A DNA stretch of 64,000 bases from Kordia periserrulae (lineage in GTDB: Bacteria > Bacteroidota > Bacteroidia > Flavobacteriales > Flavobacteriaceae): assembly GCF_003054265.1 (NCBI RefSeq), contig NZ_QBKT01000004.1, positions 124,001 to 188,000 on the forward strand, given 5' to 3'. Both the position numbers and the translations under genes were made by a program. Below, in pieces: positions 17,111 through 26,387 of this stretch. Numbering within the stretch: position 1 is the stretch's first letter; each line of letters begins with the position of its first letter. The notes beneath the pieces were generated by a model. It saw only the letters and a program-made list of their open reading frames with translations, did no database searches and had not been told where the DNA came from.

Positions 17111-18078
17111 TAGAGTATTCCTTCTTTTACCAAATCATGCAAATGTACGATTCCTGCATATTTTCCTTCCGATTCTACCAATATTTGTGAAATTTCGTTG
17201 TCTTCCATTACATCCAAGGCTTCTACTGCCATTGCATCGTTATCTATCCGTTTTGGCGTGGTTGACATGATATTTTCAGCTGTTAAATCGCCAATAAAAT
17301 CATTATTAGATAACATGCGTCGAATATCTCCATCCGTAATGATACCAATAATTTCATCTGCATCATTCACAACGGCTGTTGCTCCCAACATTCCTTTGGA
17401 AATTTCAATAATCACATCTTTTACAGAGCTGTTTTTAAAGACTTTTGGTTTTTGATTGATACTTGACAAATCGCTCACACGTAAATACAATTTTTTCCCC
17501 AAAGCGCCACCAGGATGGTATTTGGCAAAATCTTTACTTGAAAATCCTCTCAATTCTAACAAACAAATTGCTAATGCATCACCCAAAACTAATTGTGCTG
17601 TAGTGCTTGTAGTTGGTGCCAAACCGTTCGGACAGGCTTCTTTTTCTACATACGCGTGTAATACAAAATCAGCTTGCACGCCTAAAAACGATTCTTTGTT
17701 AGACGTAATCGCGATTAATTTATTATCACTGTTTTTAATAAGTGGCACTAACACTTTGATTTCAGGTGTGTTACCACTTTTGGAAATACAAATAACTGTG
17801 TCGTGCTCTTGAATAATTCCCAAATCACCATGAATGGCATCGGCAGCATGCATAAAAATAGCAGGTGTTCCGGTAGAATTTAGCGTTGCCACAATTTTTG
17901 TTGCAATATTGGCACTTTTTCCAATTCCAGTGACCACAACGCGCCCGTTAGAGTTATAAATATACGAGACAGCTTCTGCAAACTCATCATCAATTAATGG
18001 AATTAAATTTTTTATCGCATTATATTCTGTTTCAATGGTTTGCTTGGCAACACTAATAATACTATCTTTATATTTCAA
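17110..18078 (-). CDS. kdsD: arabinose-5-phosphate isomerase (KdsD/KpsF)
   Basis: A 322-aa enzyme converting ribulose-5-phosphate to arabinose-5-phosphate for Kdo in LPS. The N-terminal SIS domain has VTGIGKSANIATKI and FMHAADAIHGDLGI; two CBS domains fill the C-terminal half (~205-322), with IITDGDIRR in the first and IVHLHDL in the second. It is the first gene of the kdsD-tatC-cmd operon and diverges from recQ. Confidence 0.93.
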   Translation of the reverse strand: MKYKDSIISVAKQTIETEYNAIKNLIPLIDDEFAEAVSYIYNSNGRVVVTGIGKSANIATKIVATLNSTGTPAIFMHAADAIHGDLGIIQEHDTVICISKSGNTPEIKVLVPLIKNSDNKLIAITSNKESFLGVQADFVLHAYVEKEACPNGLAPTTSTTAQLVLGDALAICLLELRGFSSKDFAKYHPGGALGKKLYLRVSDLSSINQKPKVFKNSSVKDVIIEISKGMLGATAVVNDADEIIGIITDGDIRRMLSNNDFIGDLTAENIMSTTPKRIDNDAMAVEALDVMEDNEISQILVESEGKYAGIVHLHDLVKEGIL

Positions 18079-18096
18079 AATGAATAATTTTTAAAA

Positions 18097-18126
18097 TTGT
18101 CGTTCCTAAAGAAAATAGTATCTTTA
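18097..18126 (+). promoter_or_regulatory. promoter of recQ
   Basis: TTG at 18097 and TATCTTTA at 18119-18126 are separated by 19 bp, matching the Bacteroidota TTG-N(17-23)-TAnnTTTG pattern with one mismatch. The start of transcription would be about 35 nt before the recQ ATG. Confidence 0.6.
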
Positions 18127-18133
18127 GTGAATG

Positions 18134-18141
18134 CAAATGTA
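18134..18141 (-). promoter_or_regulatory. -7 box for the kdsD operon
   Basis: TACATTTG on the minus strand, an exact TAnnTTTG match, about 56 bp before the kdsD ATG. It lies 8 bp from the recQ -7 box, so the two promoters overlap back to back. A -33 TTG is not clear. Confidence 0.5.
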
Positions 18142-18163
18142 TATAAAATAGTAAAACGATAGA

Positions 18164-20362
18164 ATGAGTTTAGTAGAAATTGACTTATACAAGGAACTAA
18201 AGAAGCACTTCGGGTTCGGTCAATTCAAAGGACTACAGGAAGAAGTTATTAAAAGCATCATTAGCAATCAAAATACCTTTGTTATCATGCCTACTGGTGG
18301 CGGTAAATCTTTATGTTACCAATTGCCAGCTTTGATGAAAGAGGGAACTGCGATTGTTGTTTCTCCCCTAATTGCCTTAATGAAGAACCAAGTAGATGCC
18401 TTGCGCGGAATATCTTCTCAAGATGGAATTGCGCATGTGTTGAATTCTTCGCTTACCAAAGCGGAGATACGACAAGTGAAAGAAGACATTACCAATGGAA
18501 TTACAAAATTATTGTATGTAGCTCCAGAATCATTAACCAAAGAAGAAAATGTAGATTTTCTACGAACAGTAGAAATATCATTTATGGCGGTTGATGAAGC
18601 ACATTGTATTTCAGAATGGGGACACGATTTTCGCCCCGAATATAGAAATCTAAAAAGTATTATTAAAAAAATTGGCGACGACATTCCTATTATTGGGTTA
18701 ACAGCTACGGCAACACCCAAAGTGCAAGAAGACATCTTGAAAAACTTAGGAATGACAGACGCAAACACGTTTAAAGCGTCGTTTAACAGACCTAATTTAT
18801 TCTACGAAGTTCGTCCAAAAACAAAAGATGTTGATGTTGATATCATTAAATTCATCAAGCAAAACCAAGGAAAAAGTGGTATTGTGTATTGTTTGAGTAG
18901 AAAACGAGTAGAAGAACTGGCACAAGTACTTCAAGTCAACGGAATCAACGCAGTTCCGTATCACGCAGGTTTAGATCCGAAAACAAGAGCAAAGCATCAA
19001 GATATGTTTTTGATGGAAGATTGTGATGTGGTAGTGGCTACGATTGCGTTTGGTATGGGAATTGACAAACCTGATGTTCGCTTTGTGATTCATCATGATA
19101 TTCCGAAAAGTATTGAAAGTTATTATCAAGAAACAGGAAGAGCAGGTCGTGATGGAGGAGAAGGACATTGTTTGGCTTTTTATTCGTATAAAGACATTGA
19201 AAAGCTTGAAAAGTTTATGGCTGGAAAACCTGTGGCAGAACAGGAAATCGGTCACGCGTTGTTACAAGAAGTTGTAGCGTATGCAGAAACGTCTATTTCG
19301 CGTAGAAAATTTATTTTGCATTATTTTGGAGAAGAATTTCCTGATGATGGAGAAGGAGCCGATATGGACGACAATGTTCGCAATCCGAAGAAAAAAGTAG
19401 AAGCCAAAGACCAAGTTTCGAAATTGTTGCGCATTGTTAACGAAACCAAACAAACGTATAAGGCAAAGAATATTGTTAATATTTTGATTGGAAAAGAAAA
19501 CGCGTTGATTAAGTCGCACAAAACACACTCTCAACCGTTTTTTGGAAGTGGAAAATCGCATGACAATAAATACTGGATGGCGTTGATTCGTCAAACATTA
19601 GTCGCTGGTTTGTTACGCAAAGATATTGAGTCGTACGGCGTGATTAAGCTCACCGATGACGGATTGGCATTTTTAAAATCTCCTGAATCATTCATGATGA
19701 CGGAAGATCATGATTTTGGTGATGCAAATGATGGAAATATTATTACAGCTTCCAAAGGAAGTGATGCTGTTGCGGATAAACAATTGATGAATATGTTGAA
19801 GGATTTGCGCAAAAAAGTGGCGAAAAAATTAGGTGTTCCGCCATTTGTAGTCTTTCAAGATCCTTCTTTGGAAGATATGGCGCTCAAATATCCGATTTCG
19901 ATTCAAGAAATGAAAAATATTCATGGAGTTGGCGATGGAAAGGCAAAAAAATACGGAAAAGACTTTATCGAATTCATCAAAAAATACGTAGACGAAAACG
20001 ACATTACACGTCCTGATGATTTGGTGGTAAAAAGTACAGGAGTCAATTCTGGATTGAAATTATACATAATTCAAAGTGTAGATAGAAAGTTACCATTGGA
20101 TGATATTGCTTCTGCAAAAGGCTTGGAAATGCCTGATTTTATTAAGGAAATGGAGCAAATTGTGTATAGTGGTACAAAATTGAATATCAACTATTGGATA
20201 GACGAAATTTTAGATGAAGATCAACAAGAGGAAATTCACGAATATTTCTTAGAGTCTGAAACGGACAAAATTTCTGAAGCGATGGAAGAGTTTGACGGCG
20301 ATTATGACGATGAAGAATTGCGTTTGTATCGCATCAAATTTATCAGTGAAGTTGCGAATTAA
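18164..20362 (+). CDS. recQ: ATP-dependent DNA helicase RecQ
   Basis: A 732-aa 3'-5' helicase for recombination and replication-fork repair. Motif I MPTGGGKSLCYQLP (~44), the DEAHCISEWGHDFRPEY box (~142), motif IV YCLSRKRVEELA and motif VI QETGRAGRDG are intact. An RQC region and an HRDC domain follow (LRKKVAKKLGVPPFVVFQD onward, ~545). The RQC zinc-binding cysteines seem absent: the site where CRR is usual reads SRRKFILHYFGE (Ser379), and no CxxC follows. Convergent with the response regulator across a shared terminator. Confidence 0.95.
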   Translation: MSLVEIDLYKELKKHFGFGQFKGLQEEVIKSIISNQNTFVIMPTGGGKSLCYQLPALMKEGTAIVVSPLIALMKNQVDALRGISSQDGIAHVLNSSLTKAEIRQVKEDITNGITKLLYVAPESLTKEENVDFLRTVEISFMAVDEAHCISEWGHDFRPEYRNLKSIIKKIGDDIPIIGLTATATPKVQEDILKNLGMTDANTFKASFNRPNLFYEVRPKTKDVDVDIIKFIKQNQGKSGIVYCLSRKRVEELAQVLQVNGINAVPYHAGLDPKTRAKHQDMFLMEDCDVVVATIAFGMGIDKPDVRFVIHHDIPKSIESYYQETGRAGRDGGEGHCLAFYSYKDIEKLEKFMAGKPVAEQEIGHALLQEVVAYAETSISRRKFILHYFGEEFPDDGEGADMDDNVRNPKKKVEAKDQVSKLLRIVNETKQTYKAKNIVNILIGKENALIKSHKTHSQPFFGSGKSHDNKYWMALIRQTLVAGLLRKDIESYGVIKLTDDGLAFLKSPESFMMTEDHDFGDANDGNIITASKGSDAVADKQLMNMLKDLRKKVAKKLGVPPFVVFQDPSLEDMALKYPISIQEMKNIHGVGDGKAKKYGKDFIEFIKKYVDENDITRPDDLVVKSTGVNSGLKLYIIQSVDRKLPLDDIASAKGLEMPDFIKEMEQIVYSGTKLNINYWIDEILDEDQQEEIHEYFLESETDKISEAMEEFDGDYDDEELRLYRIKFISEVAN

Positions 20363-20384
20363 GTAGTACCTATTCAACTTATAT

Positions 20385-20419
20385 AAAAAGCTGTTTTAAA
20401 AGATTTAAAACAGCTTTTT
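20385..20419. terminator. bidirectional terminator between recQ and the response regulator
   Basis: A perfect 16-bp stem, AAAAAGCTGTTTTAAA / TTTAAAACAGCTTTTT, with a 3-nt centre and T-tracts both ways. It ends both convergent genes. Confidence 0.9.
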
Positions 20420-20434
20420 ATATGCAATAAATTT

Positions 20435-21106
20435 CTATAAAAATCCTGTATTTCTAGCTTGTTCTAGCAAGGATTCGTCTCCTTTTTTCTCCACGTCAAA
20501 TACTTCTTTTAAGTGACGTTTGCGCTTTTCTATCGCGGCTAACGATAGCGGAATGTACTCTGTTAAGTTTTTCGTTTTGATTCCTTTAGATAGGTGGAAA
20601 AGGATGTTTCTATCAATATCATCTAACACCACTTCATTAATAATTCGCGTACGTAACAATTTTGTTACTGTATGACTGTAATACGGAGGATCGGTCAGTA
20701 CGACTTGAAAAGCACGCATCAACTCGTCGGAAGTCACGTCACTTTTCACTAAAAAGCCATCAGGATTGATGTTTTTAAGAATATTATGAATTCTAAAATT
20801 GTTATTAAACATGGTTAGAATCACCACTTTTGTATCAGGCAATAATTCTTTTACTTTAATACCTAAATCTTCCCCAGAAATAATTTTCCCGTCACTTGAA
20901 GGTGGTAGTTTAATATCTAAAAAAATCACATCATACGGAGTGCCCGTGGAAGCATTTTTAATTTTCGCATACGCGCCATCACAACTGTCAGAAGTATCAA
21001 TACGCAATGTCATTTCATCGGAATTAATACCCAAAAGAGCATTTTTATATCCTTCAATAATCATTGGGTGATCATCTACAATAAGTACTTTAATATCTTT
21101 GTTCAT
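20435..21106 (-). CDS. NarL-type response regulator
   Basis: A 223-aa two-component regulator. The receiver domain has VLIVDDHP (acidic pocket D11-D12), phospho-acceptor Asp64 in VIFLDIKLPP, and Lys in FLVKSDV. The C-terminal ~65 residues (LDDIDRNILFHLSKGIKTKN then a second helix) resemble a LuxR-type helix-turn-helix but are diverged. It follows the histidine kinase gene by 20 bp on the same strand and is its obvious partner. Confidence 0.9.
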   Translation of the reverse strand: MNKDIKVLIVDDHPMIIEGYKNALLGINSDEMTLRIDTSDSCDGAYAKIKNASTGTPYDVIFLDIKLPPSSDGKIISGEDLGIKVKELLPDTKVVILTMFNNNFRIHNILKNINPDGFLVKSDVTSDELMRAFQVVLTDPPYYSHTVTKLLRTRIINEVVLDDIDRNILFHLSKGIKTKNLTEYIPLSLAAIEKRKRHLKEVFDVEKKGDESLLEQARNTGFL

Positions 21107-21126
21107 TTGGTAAGGTTAAGTTCGTT

Positions 21127-23148
21127 TTATGTCATTGGAACGTCAACACTAATAGAAGTTCCTTTACCTGGAATAGAATTTATAGTAAATTGTCCATGAA
21201 GTAAAGCGACTCTCGATTTCATGTTTTTCAATCCGATACCGCTACTGCGTTTATCTTGATCAAAGCCAACACCATCATCTTTGATTGTAAGTATAATTCG
21301 ATTGTCATTCTTCTTAAAATCTAGTATTACGTTTTCTGCTTGCGCATATTTATTTATATTTTGGATAGATTCCTGAATAATACGATAAATATTAATCTTT
21401 ATGTGCCCTGGAATGTCTGTCCAAACAATTCTGTCGTCGTCTTCAATTTGATATTTAAAGTTAGTTATTTTCGACTGTTCTTCCAAAAGATTTGTAATCA
21501 TTGTACTATAACTCGTCGATTTATCGAAATTATCCAAGCCAAGTTCGTGTGAAATATTTCGTACTTCTTCCTCAATGCTTTGCAATTCATTGATATACTG
21601 TTGGCGGATTTTTTTGGAATCGTCATCATTTTTTGCATTCAAACTTCCCAAGCTCAAGCGCGTACCAAACAATCTTCCTAAAATTCCGTCGTGTAATTCT
21701 AATGAAATTCGTTCTTTTTCACGTTTTCTACCTTCTTCAATCTTATCTTGTTGGTCAATCATCAGGTTATAAATCTCTTCATTGGCACGCTGTTGTTGCT
21801 GTTCCATTTCGAGTTCTTTATTGCGTGTTCGCTGTTGCGTGATGATGTAAATTAAAAATGCAAAAAAGATGATTATTGTAGAAATTGCTACAATCCAATT
21901 AATTTGATCGCTTAATTTTTTATTCTTAGTAATATATTGATCTGTTTCAAATTTAATTCTTGTAAATTTATCTCGCGTGGAGCGCTCTACTTTAGTTAAA
22001 CTATCAGTCAATCTAATATAAGATCTTAAATGTTCTGATGCATTTTTAGGTTCAATTTCAGATAATAATTTATACAAATCCAGAAGATGGTCGTTTGACT
22101 CAACTTTCTTTGCTAAATTTCTTCCTTCAATCGCATATTGATAACTCTTCAACGTATCATTTAATTTCCAATAATATTCAGATAAGTGAAGTTTGTTAAT
22201 AACAATTCCTGCAGGAGTGTCCAAGCTATCTCTTATATGTAATGCTTTGTAGAACAAATCAGGCAAGTCCTTAAAGTCATTTAATTTAAACTTTGAATAT
22301 GCTAAATTATCAATAAGCGTTGCATACAATCGTATGTTTTTTATAGGCAAACTATCATTTTTAAGAGCTTCATTATAAATATTTATAGCCTCTTCATGGT
22401 TATTTAAGTTTTGATAAACAATACCTATATTATTTAAAGAAATTGCTTTTTTAATATCATTGTTATGATCTTCTATTTCTGATAAAATCCCTAAAGCGTC
22501 ATGATGATATTTAATAGCTTTTCCGTACTCTTCAAGATTATTGAAAACAATACCAAGATTATTATAGCAATTGTATAGATTTTTGTAATCATTTAAAGGC
22601 TCAAAAATTTTAATGGCATTAGTTGTTGTAATTTCACTTCCGGTATAATCTTTTACATCTTTTTCAATTCTTGCCATTCTCAGAAGCAATCGCCCAGCAA
22701 TACTACTTTTACCAATTTTTTTATGAAGTTTTTGAGAAATATCATAAGATATATAAGCACTATCTACCTGTTGATGCCTTTTGTAAAAAGCTCCTAAATC
22801 CCAATAGTGATTTGCTAAAGTAGCGGTATCTTTAAGATCTTCAGAAAGCTTGATGCCAATCTTATTTATTTTTTTGAAGTTGAAGGAATCTCTGAGGCTA
22901 AAAAAAGAAGTTGACAACTTATAAATTGCTTCATTGTGTAGGGAATCATTGGTTATATAATCACTTTCAGCAAAGGCTTTCAGTAATAATTCCTTTTTAC
23001 CTTCTTTTATCTTTTCAGATGAATCAATTAAAGATACAACATACTCAAATTTTTCAACAGATTGTTCTTGTCCATTTGAAATATGGCAAAGAAAGAGAAG
23101 AAATAGTATGATACTATATTTTTTTTTTGCAAGATTGAAATTGTACAT
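21127..23148 (-). CDS. TPR-containing sensor histidine kinase (HisKA_3 type)
   Basis: A 673-aa kinase. A signal peptide/first hydrophobic segment (KYSIILFLLFLCHISNGQ) precedes a periplasmic TPR array (~100-400), then a membrane helix (INWIVAISTIIIFFAFLIY, ~410-440), a coiled coil rich in Gln and Glu, the dimerisation His486 in ERISLELHDGILGRLFG, and a C-terminal ATPase with GVGFD and GIGLKNMKSR. This NarX/DesK-like class is usual in flavobacteria; the TPR part probably senses a protein or peptide. It precedes its response regulator in an operon. Confidence 0.93.
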   Translation of the reverse strand: MYNFNLAKKKYSIILFLLFLCHISNGQEQSVEKFEYVVSLIDSSEKIKEGKKELLLKAFAESDYITNDSLHNEAIYKLSTSFFSLRDSFNFKKINKIGIKLSEDLKDTATLANHYWDLGAFYKRHQQVDSAYISYDISQKLHKKIGKSSIAGRLLLRMARIEKDVKDYTGSEITTTNAIKIFEPLNDYKNLYNCYNNLGIVFNNLEEYGKAIKYHHDALGILSEIEDHNNDIKKAISLNNIGIVYQNLNNHEEAINIYNEALKNDSLPIKNIRLYATLIDNLAYSKFKLNDFKDLPDLFYKALHIRDSLDTPAGIVINKLHLSEYYWKLNDTLKSYQYAIEGRNLAKKVESNDHLLDLYKLLSEIEPKNASEHLRSYIRLTDSLTKVERSTRDKFTRIKFETDQYITKNKKLSDQINWIVAISTIIIFFAFLIYIITQQRTRNKELEMEQQQQRANEEIYNLMIDQQDKIEEGRKREKERISLELHDGILGRLFGTRLSLGSLNAKNDDDSKKIRQQYINELQSIEEEVRNISHELGLDNFDKSTSYSTMITNLLEEQSKITNFKYQIEDDDRIVWTDIPGHIKINIYRIIQESIQNINKYAQAENVILDFKKNDNRIILTIKDDGVGFDQDKRSSGIGLKNMKSRVALLHGQFTINSIPGKGTSISVDVPMT

Positions 23149-23152
23149 GTAA

Positions 23153-23160
23153 CAAAATTA
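23153..23160 (-). promoter_or_regulatory. -7 box 4 nt from the histidine kinase start codon
   Basis: TAATTTTG on the minus strand, an exact TAnnTTTG match, followed by TTAC and the ATG at 23148. It implies a nearly leaderless mRNA. Confidence 0.5.
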
Positions 23161-23173
23161 TCTGATTTTTTTG

Positions 23174-23210
23174 TAAAAAAAAACCCTAATCATTATAAAG
23201 ATTAAGGTTT
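23174..23210 (-). terminator. terminator of the small lipoprotein gene
   Basis: On the minus strand AAACCTTAATC pairs with GATTAGGGTTT (one mismatch), followed by a run of nine T. It separates the lipoprotein gene from the histidine kinase gene. Confidence 0.8.
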
Positions 23211-23233
23211 TATATTTTTTAGGGGTAAACTTT

Positions 23234-23404
23234 TTATCCTTCACTGCTTCCTCCATCATCTTTTACTTCTTCTTCGTTCCCCGTTCCTGTTACATCTTCA
23301 AACACATTATCGTCACCTGCGTCTGTTGTACTGTTTGGCTCACAGGCTATAAATCCTAAATTTACTACTACTAATAATGCGAATAATCCGAATACTTTTT
23401 TCAT
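23234..23404 (-). CDS. small acidic lipoprotein, 56 aa
   Basis: The frame reads MKKVFGLFALLVVVNLGFIA and then Cys21, a lipoprotein signal peptide with a GFIAC lipobox. The mature part (about 36 residues) is acidic and disordered, with Asp, Glu, Gly, Ser and Thr, ending GGSSEG. It sits upstream of the kinase on the same strand, has its own terminator, and could act with the kinase, but that is only proximity. Family not recognised. Confidence 0.7.
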   Translation of the reverse strand: MKKVFGLFALLVVVNLGFIACEPNSTTDAGDDNVFEDVTGTGNEEEVKDDGGSSEG

Positions 23405-23851
23405 CTCTTTTAATTTTAATTAAGTTACTAGTTCTATTTGGTTATCATTTTTTCCTAAAATTAGTTTCGGTTCTTTTATGAATAAATTTTAAGCGAATAC
23501 CGTAATATTTTTCTTGTTTAAAATTTATTAATAAAAAAAAAACTGATTATAATGCAAGTTCGTTTTGGAAATTCTTACAAAATTCTAATCGAAACTCTAA
23601 TTCAATCATTTTTTTACTTTTTTTAGAACCTAAAATCAAGATAAACAGCTGATTATCAATAGTTTAAATTAAACAGTTTTCTAACTTGATTTCGAAAATC
23701 AAGTTAGCATCTTATTTTTTTTATGCGATATGGTTTTTCAGTAAAAGAAATACGGGAAAACAATACGATTTGAGAGATGAATATTTAAGCTTGTGCTTTT
23801 TCTAATTGTTTTAGGATGCGTATCTTCGCAATGTTAATTAAAAATATACAA
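23405..23851. other. AT-rich intergenic region
   Basis: I see no credible gene here. TATCTTCG at 23821-23828 resembles a -7 box and would start transcription near 23831, about 20 nt before the chosen start of the peptidyl-prolyl isomerase gene. The rest is AT-rich, with poly-A and poly-T runs. Confidence 0.4.
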
Positions 23852-24784
23852 ATGGAAGACGGATTATACGCAAAATTTTATACAAGTAAGGGAGAAATTC
23901 TAGTAAGCTTAACGTATCAAAAAACACCCGGAACAGTAGGGAACTTCGTAGCGCTAGCCGAAGGAAATTTAGAAAACAAAGCCAAACCTCAAGGAAAACC
24001 GTATTATGATGGACTCAAATTTCATAGAGTAATTCCTGATTTTATGATTCAAGGTGGTTGCCCTTTAGGAACTGGAACTGGAAGTCCTGGATATAACTTT
24101 GATGACGAAATTCACCCAGAGTTAAAACACGATGCACCAGGAGTACTTTCTATGGCAAATGCTGGACCAGGCACTAACGGAAGTCAATTCTTTATCACAC
24201 ACGTACCAACTCCTTGGTTAGATGGAAAACACACGGTTTTTGGACATGTGGCTGCAGGACAAGAAGTAGTTGATGCAATTGCACAAGGTGATAAAATTGA
24301 AAAATTAGAAATTATTCGTGAAGGAGCAGATGCTGAAAACTTTAATGCCGTAGAAGCATTTAGAGTATTTAACGGAGCGAAAGCAGAAAGAGAGAAAGCA
24401 GCCAAAGAAAAAGCTGAAAAAGAATTAGAAGAAATTGCAACAGGTTTTGATAAAACGGAAAGTGGTTTGCGCTATAAAATCATTCAAGAAGGAAACGGAC
24501 CAAAAGCAGAAGCTGGAAAAACAGTTTTTGTACATTATAAAGGTATGTTTCCTGATGGTGGCGTTTTTGATTCTTCCTATAAAAGAAATGAACCAATCGA
24601 TTTTCCATTAGGACAAGGAAATGTAATTCCAGGTTGGGATGAAGGAATCGCTTTATTGAAAGTAGGCGATAAGGCACGATTCGTAATTCCACCACATTTA
24701 GGCTATGGAGCAAGAGGCGCTGGCGGCGTGATTCCACCAAACGCAACGCTTATGTTCGATGTAGAATTGATGGATATCAAATAA
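23852..24784 (+). CDS. cyclophilin-FKBP fusion peptidyl-prolyl isomerase
   Basis: A 310-aa protein with two prolyl-isomerase folds. Residues ~1-165 are cyclophilin-type ([40 protein letters not shown]). A charged helix (~180-205) links to a C-terminal FKBP domain (~220-310) with [28 protein letters not shown] and [20 protein letters not shown]. No signal peptide with this start. Two earlier in-frame ATGs exist (23816, 23831); they overlap or abut the candidate -7 box, so 23852 was chosen. Confidence 0.92.
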   Translation: MEDGLYAKFYTSKGEILVSLTYQKTPGTVGNFVALAEGNLENKAKPQGKPYYDGLKFHRVIPDFMIQGGCPLGTGTGSPGYNFDDEIHPELKHDAPGVLSMANAGPGTNGSQFFITHVPTPWLDGKHTVFGHVAAGQEVVDAIAQGDKIEKLEIIREGADAENFNAVEAFRVFNGAKAEREKAAKEKAEKELEEIATGFDKTESGLRYKIIQEGNGPKAEAGKTVFVHYKGMFPDGGVFDSSYKRNEPIDFPLGQGNVIPGWDEGIALLKVGDKARFVIPPHLGYGARGAGGVIPPNATLMFDVELMDIK

Positions 24785-24792
24785 AATGATAC

Positions 24793-24824
24793 AAACGCTC
24801 TGAAAATTTCAGAGCGTTTTTTTT
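24793..24824 (+). terminator. intrinsic terminator
   Basis: AAACGCTCTGAAA / TTTCAGAGCGTTT is a 13-bp stem with a T-run after it, 9 bp past the isomerase stop. It lies just upstream of the bacillithiol transferase start. Confidence 0.9.
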
Positions 24825-24837
24825 ATACCTATATATA

Positions 24838-25374
24838 ATGGACATAGAACAGCTAAAATATCCTATCGGGAAACCACAAATTCCAAAAGCTATTTCGCAA
24901 CAACATATTTCAGATTGGATTTCTACGTTAGAAGCATTTCCGAAACGATTACATAATCTTGTTGAAAATCTTTCAGAAGAACAATTAAATACTAAGTATC
25001 GTCCCGACGGTTGGACAATCCGACAAGTGATTCATCATGTTGCAGACAGTCATCACAATAGTTATACGCGTTTCAAATGGGCTTTAACAGAGCATCAACC
25101 TGTTATCAAAGCATATTATGAAGATCGCTGGGCAGAATTGTTTGATAGCAAAACTGCTCCAATTCAACTCTCGTTAGATACTTTAAAAGCATTGCATGCA
25201 AAATGGGTGTATTTCTTGAAAGGACTTTCTAGTGAAGAGTTAGAAAAAGTGTTTATTCATCCAGAAGGAAATGAAAAAGTATCACTCAAAGAAAATATCG
25301 GAATCTACGCGTGGCATTGCAATCATCATTATGCGCATATAGAACAACTCATAATTCGAAAAGGCTGGTTATAA
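24838..25374 (+). CDS. bstA: YfiT-like bacillithiol transferase (DinB superfamily)
   Basis: A 178-aa metal-dependent four-helix protein of the DinB/YfiT superfamily. The helix-1 to loop pattern RPDGWTIRQVIHHVADSHHN (~60-79) and the C-terminal IYAWHCNHHYAHIEQL supply the three metal-binding histidines. Known YfiT/BstA proteins transfer bacillithiol to electrophiles. bshA at 6452 supports bacillithiol in this organism. The exact substrate is unknown. Confidence 0.85.
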   Translation: MDIEQLKYPIGKPQIPKAISQQHISDWISTLEAFPKRLHNLVENLSEEQLNTKYRPDGWTIRQVIHHVADSHHNSYTRFKWALTEHQPVIKAYYEDRWAELFDSKTAPIQLSLDTLKALHAKWVYFLKGLSSEELEKVFIHPEGNEKVSLKENIGIYAWHCNHHYAHIEQLIIRKGWL

Positions 25375-25416
25375 GTTAACGTGATTTCTATGATAAAACG
25401 AATCTTTTTTATTTTA

Positions 25417-25437
25417 GATTTACGATTTACGATTTAC
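25417..25437. repeat. GATTTAC tandem repeat (x3)
   Basis: Three perfect copies of the heptamer GATTTAC followed by a diverged GATTTTC, in the 71-bp gap between convergent genes. Simple repeat, potentially variable. Confidence 0.8.
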
Positions 25438-25445
25438 GATTTTCC

Positions 25446-26006
25446 TTAAACCTTAAACCACTTAATATTACAACCAATACTCGGTTTTTGATGCGCAGGA
25501 AGTTGTTCTCCATTTAATAAAGCATCTAGCGCGTTTCGCATGTCGCTTCCTGTTACGGGAATTCCGTTATTTGGTCTTGAATCGTCTAATTGTCCGCGAT
25601 AAATTAATTTTAAATCTCCATCAAAAATATAAAAATCGGGCGTACATGCTGCGTCATACGCTTTGGCTATTTCTTGCGTTTTGTCATATAAATAAGGAAA
25701 CGTAAATCCTTCTTTTTTTGCGTTTTCTTTCATTAAATGTGGCGCATCCGCGGGATAATTTTCCACATCATTGCTAGAAATTGCCACAAAACCAATGCCT
25801 TTCGACTGATAATCCTTTGCCAATTCTACCATTCCTTGATTCACATGCTTTACAAACGGACAATGATTGCAAATAAACATAATAACGGTGCCGTTTTCTC
25901 CTTTTAATTCATGTAAAGAAAGGATGTTAGCTGAAACAGTGTCTTGTAAAGAAAAATCGGGAGCTTTTGTGCCAAGCGAAAGCATGTTGGATGGAGTAAG
26001 TGCCAT
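25446..26006 (-). CDS. thioredoxin-like redoxin (AhpC/TSA type)
   Basis: A 186-aa protein with a thioredoxin fold and a CNHC pair in FICNHCPFVKHVNQGM (~45-60). GTKAPDFSLQDT at the N-terminus and CTPDFYIFDGDLKLIYRGQL in the second half are typical of the small flavobacterial thioredoxin family. No signal peptide, so cytosolic. It could be a peroxiredoxin-like or disulfide reductase; the partner is unknown. Divergent from csaA. Confidence 0.88.
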   Translation of the reverse strand: MALTPSNMLSLGTKAPDFSLQDTVSANILSLHELKGENGTVIMFICNHCPFVKHVNQGMVELAKDYQSKGIGFVAISSNDVENYPADAPHLMKENAKKEGFTFPYLYDKTQEIAKAYDAACTPDFYIFDGDLKLIYRGQLDDSRPNNGIPVTGSDMRNALDALLNGEQLPAHQKPSIGCNIKWFKV

Positions 26007-26051
26007 TTGATTTATTGTTTTTTAAAGCATAAATTTACTCAAAAAAATACA

Positions 26052-26387
26052 ATGGGAGATTTAACTTGGAGTGAATTTGAAAAAGTAGACATGCGCATCG
26101 GGACGATTATTGAAGCCAATAATTTTCCAAAAGCCAGAAAACCAGCGTATCAACTCACCATTGACTTTGGCGAGGAAATCGGAATTCGAAAATCATCTGC
26201 GCAAATCACGAAACGTTATACAAAAGAAGAACTCATTGGCAAACAGATCATGGCAGTTGTCAATTTTCCTAAAAAACAAATCGCAAATTTTTTCTCCGAA
26301 TGTTTGGTTATGGGCGCAGTGGATGGCGATGATGTCATTTTAATGGAACCTTCTACCAAAATCCCAAACGGTTTAAAGATTTCGTGA
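26052..26387 (+). CDS. csaA: tRNA-binding/chaperone-like protein CsaA
   Basis: A 111-aa OB-fold protein. The N-terminus WSEFEKVDMRIGTIIEANNF and KARKPAYQLTIDFGEEIGI match CsaA, a dimeric tRNA-binding protein with chaperone activity. Its end (PNGLKIS) is typical too. The ATG at 26052 gives the standard length; the longer frame to 26007 has a poor extension. Its stop directly abuts the stop of the convergent WG-repeat gene. Confidence 0.92.
   Translation: MGDLTWSEFEKVDMRIGTIIEANNFPKARKPAYQLTIDFGEEIGIRKSSAQITKRYTKEELIGKQIMAVVNFPKKQIANFFSECLVMGAVDGDDVILMEPSTKIPNGLKIS

Noticed and set aside
23816-23851. Earlier start codons (23816, 23831) for the cyclophilin-FKBP gene
   Set aside because: They lie upstream of, or abut, the candidate -7 box at 23821 and add residues that do not look like the family N-terminus.
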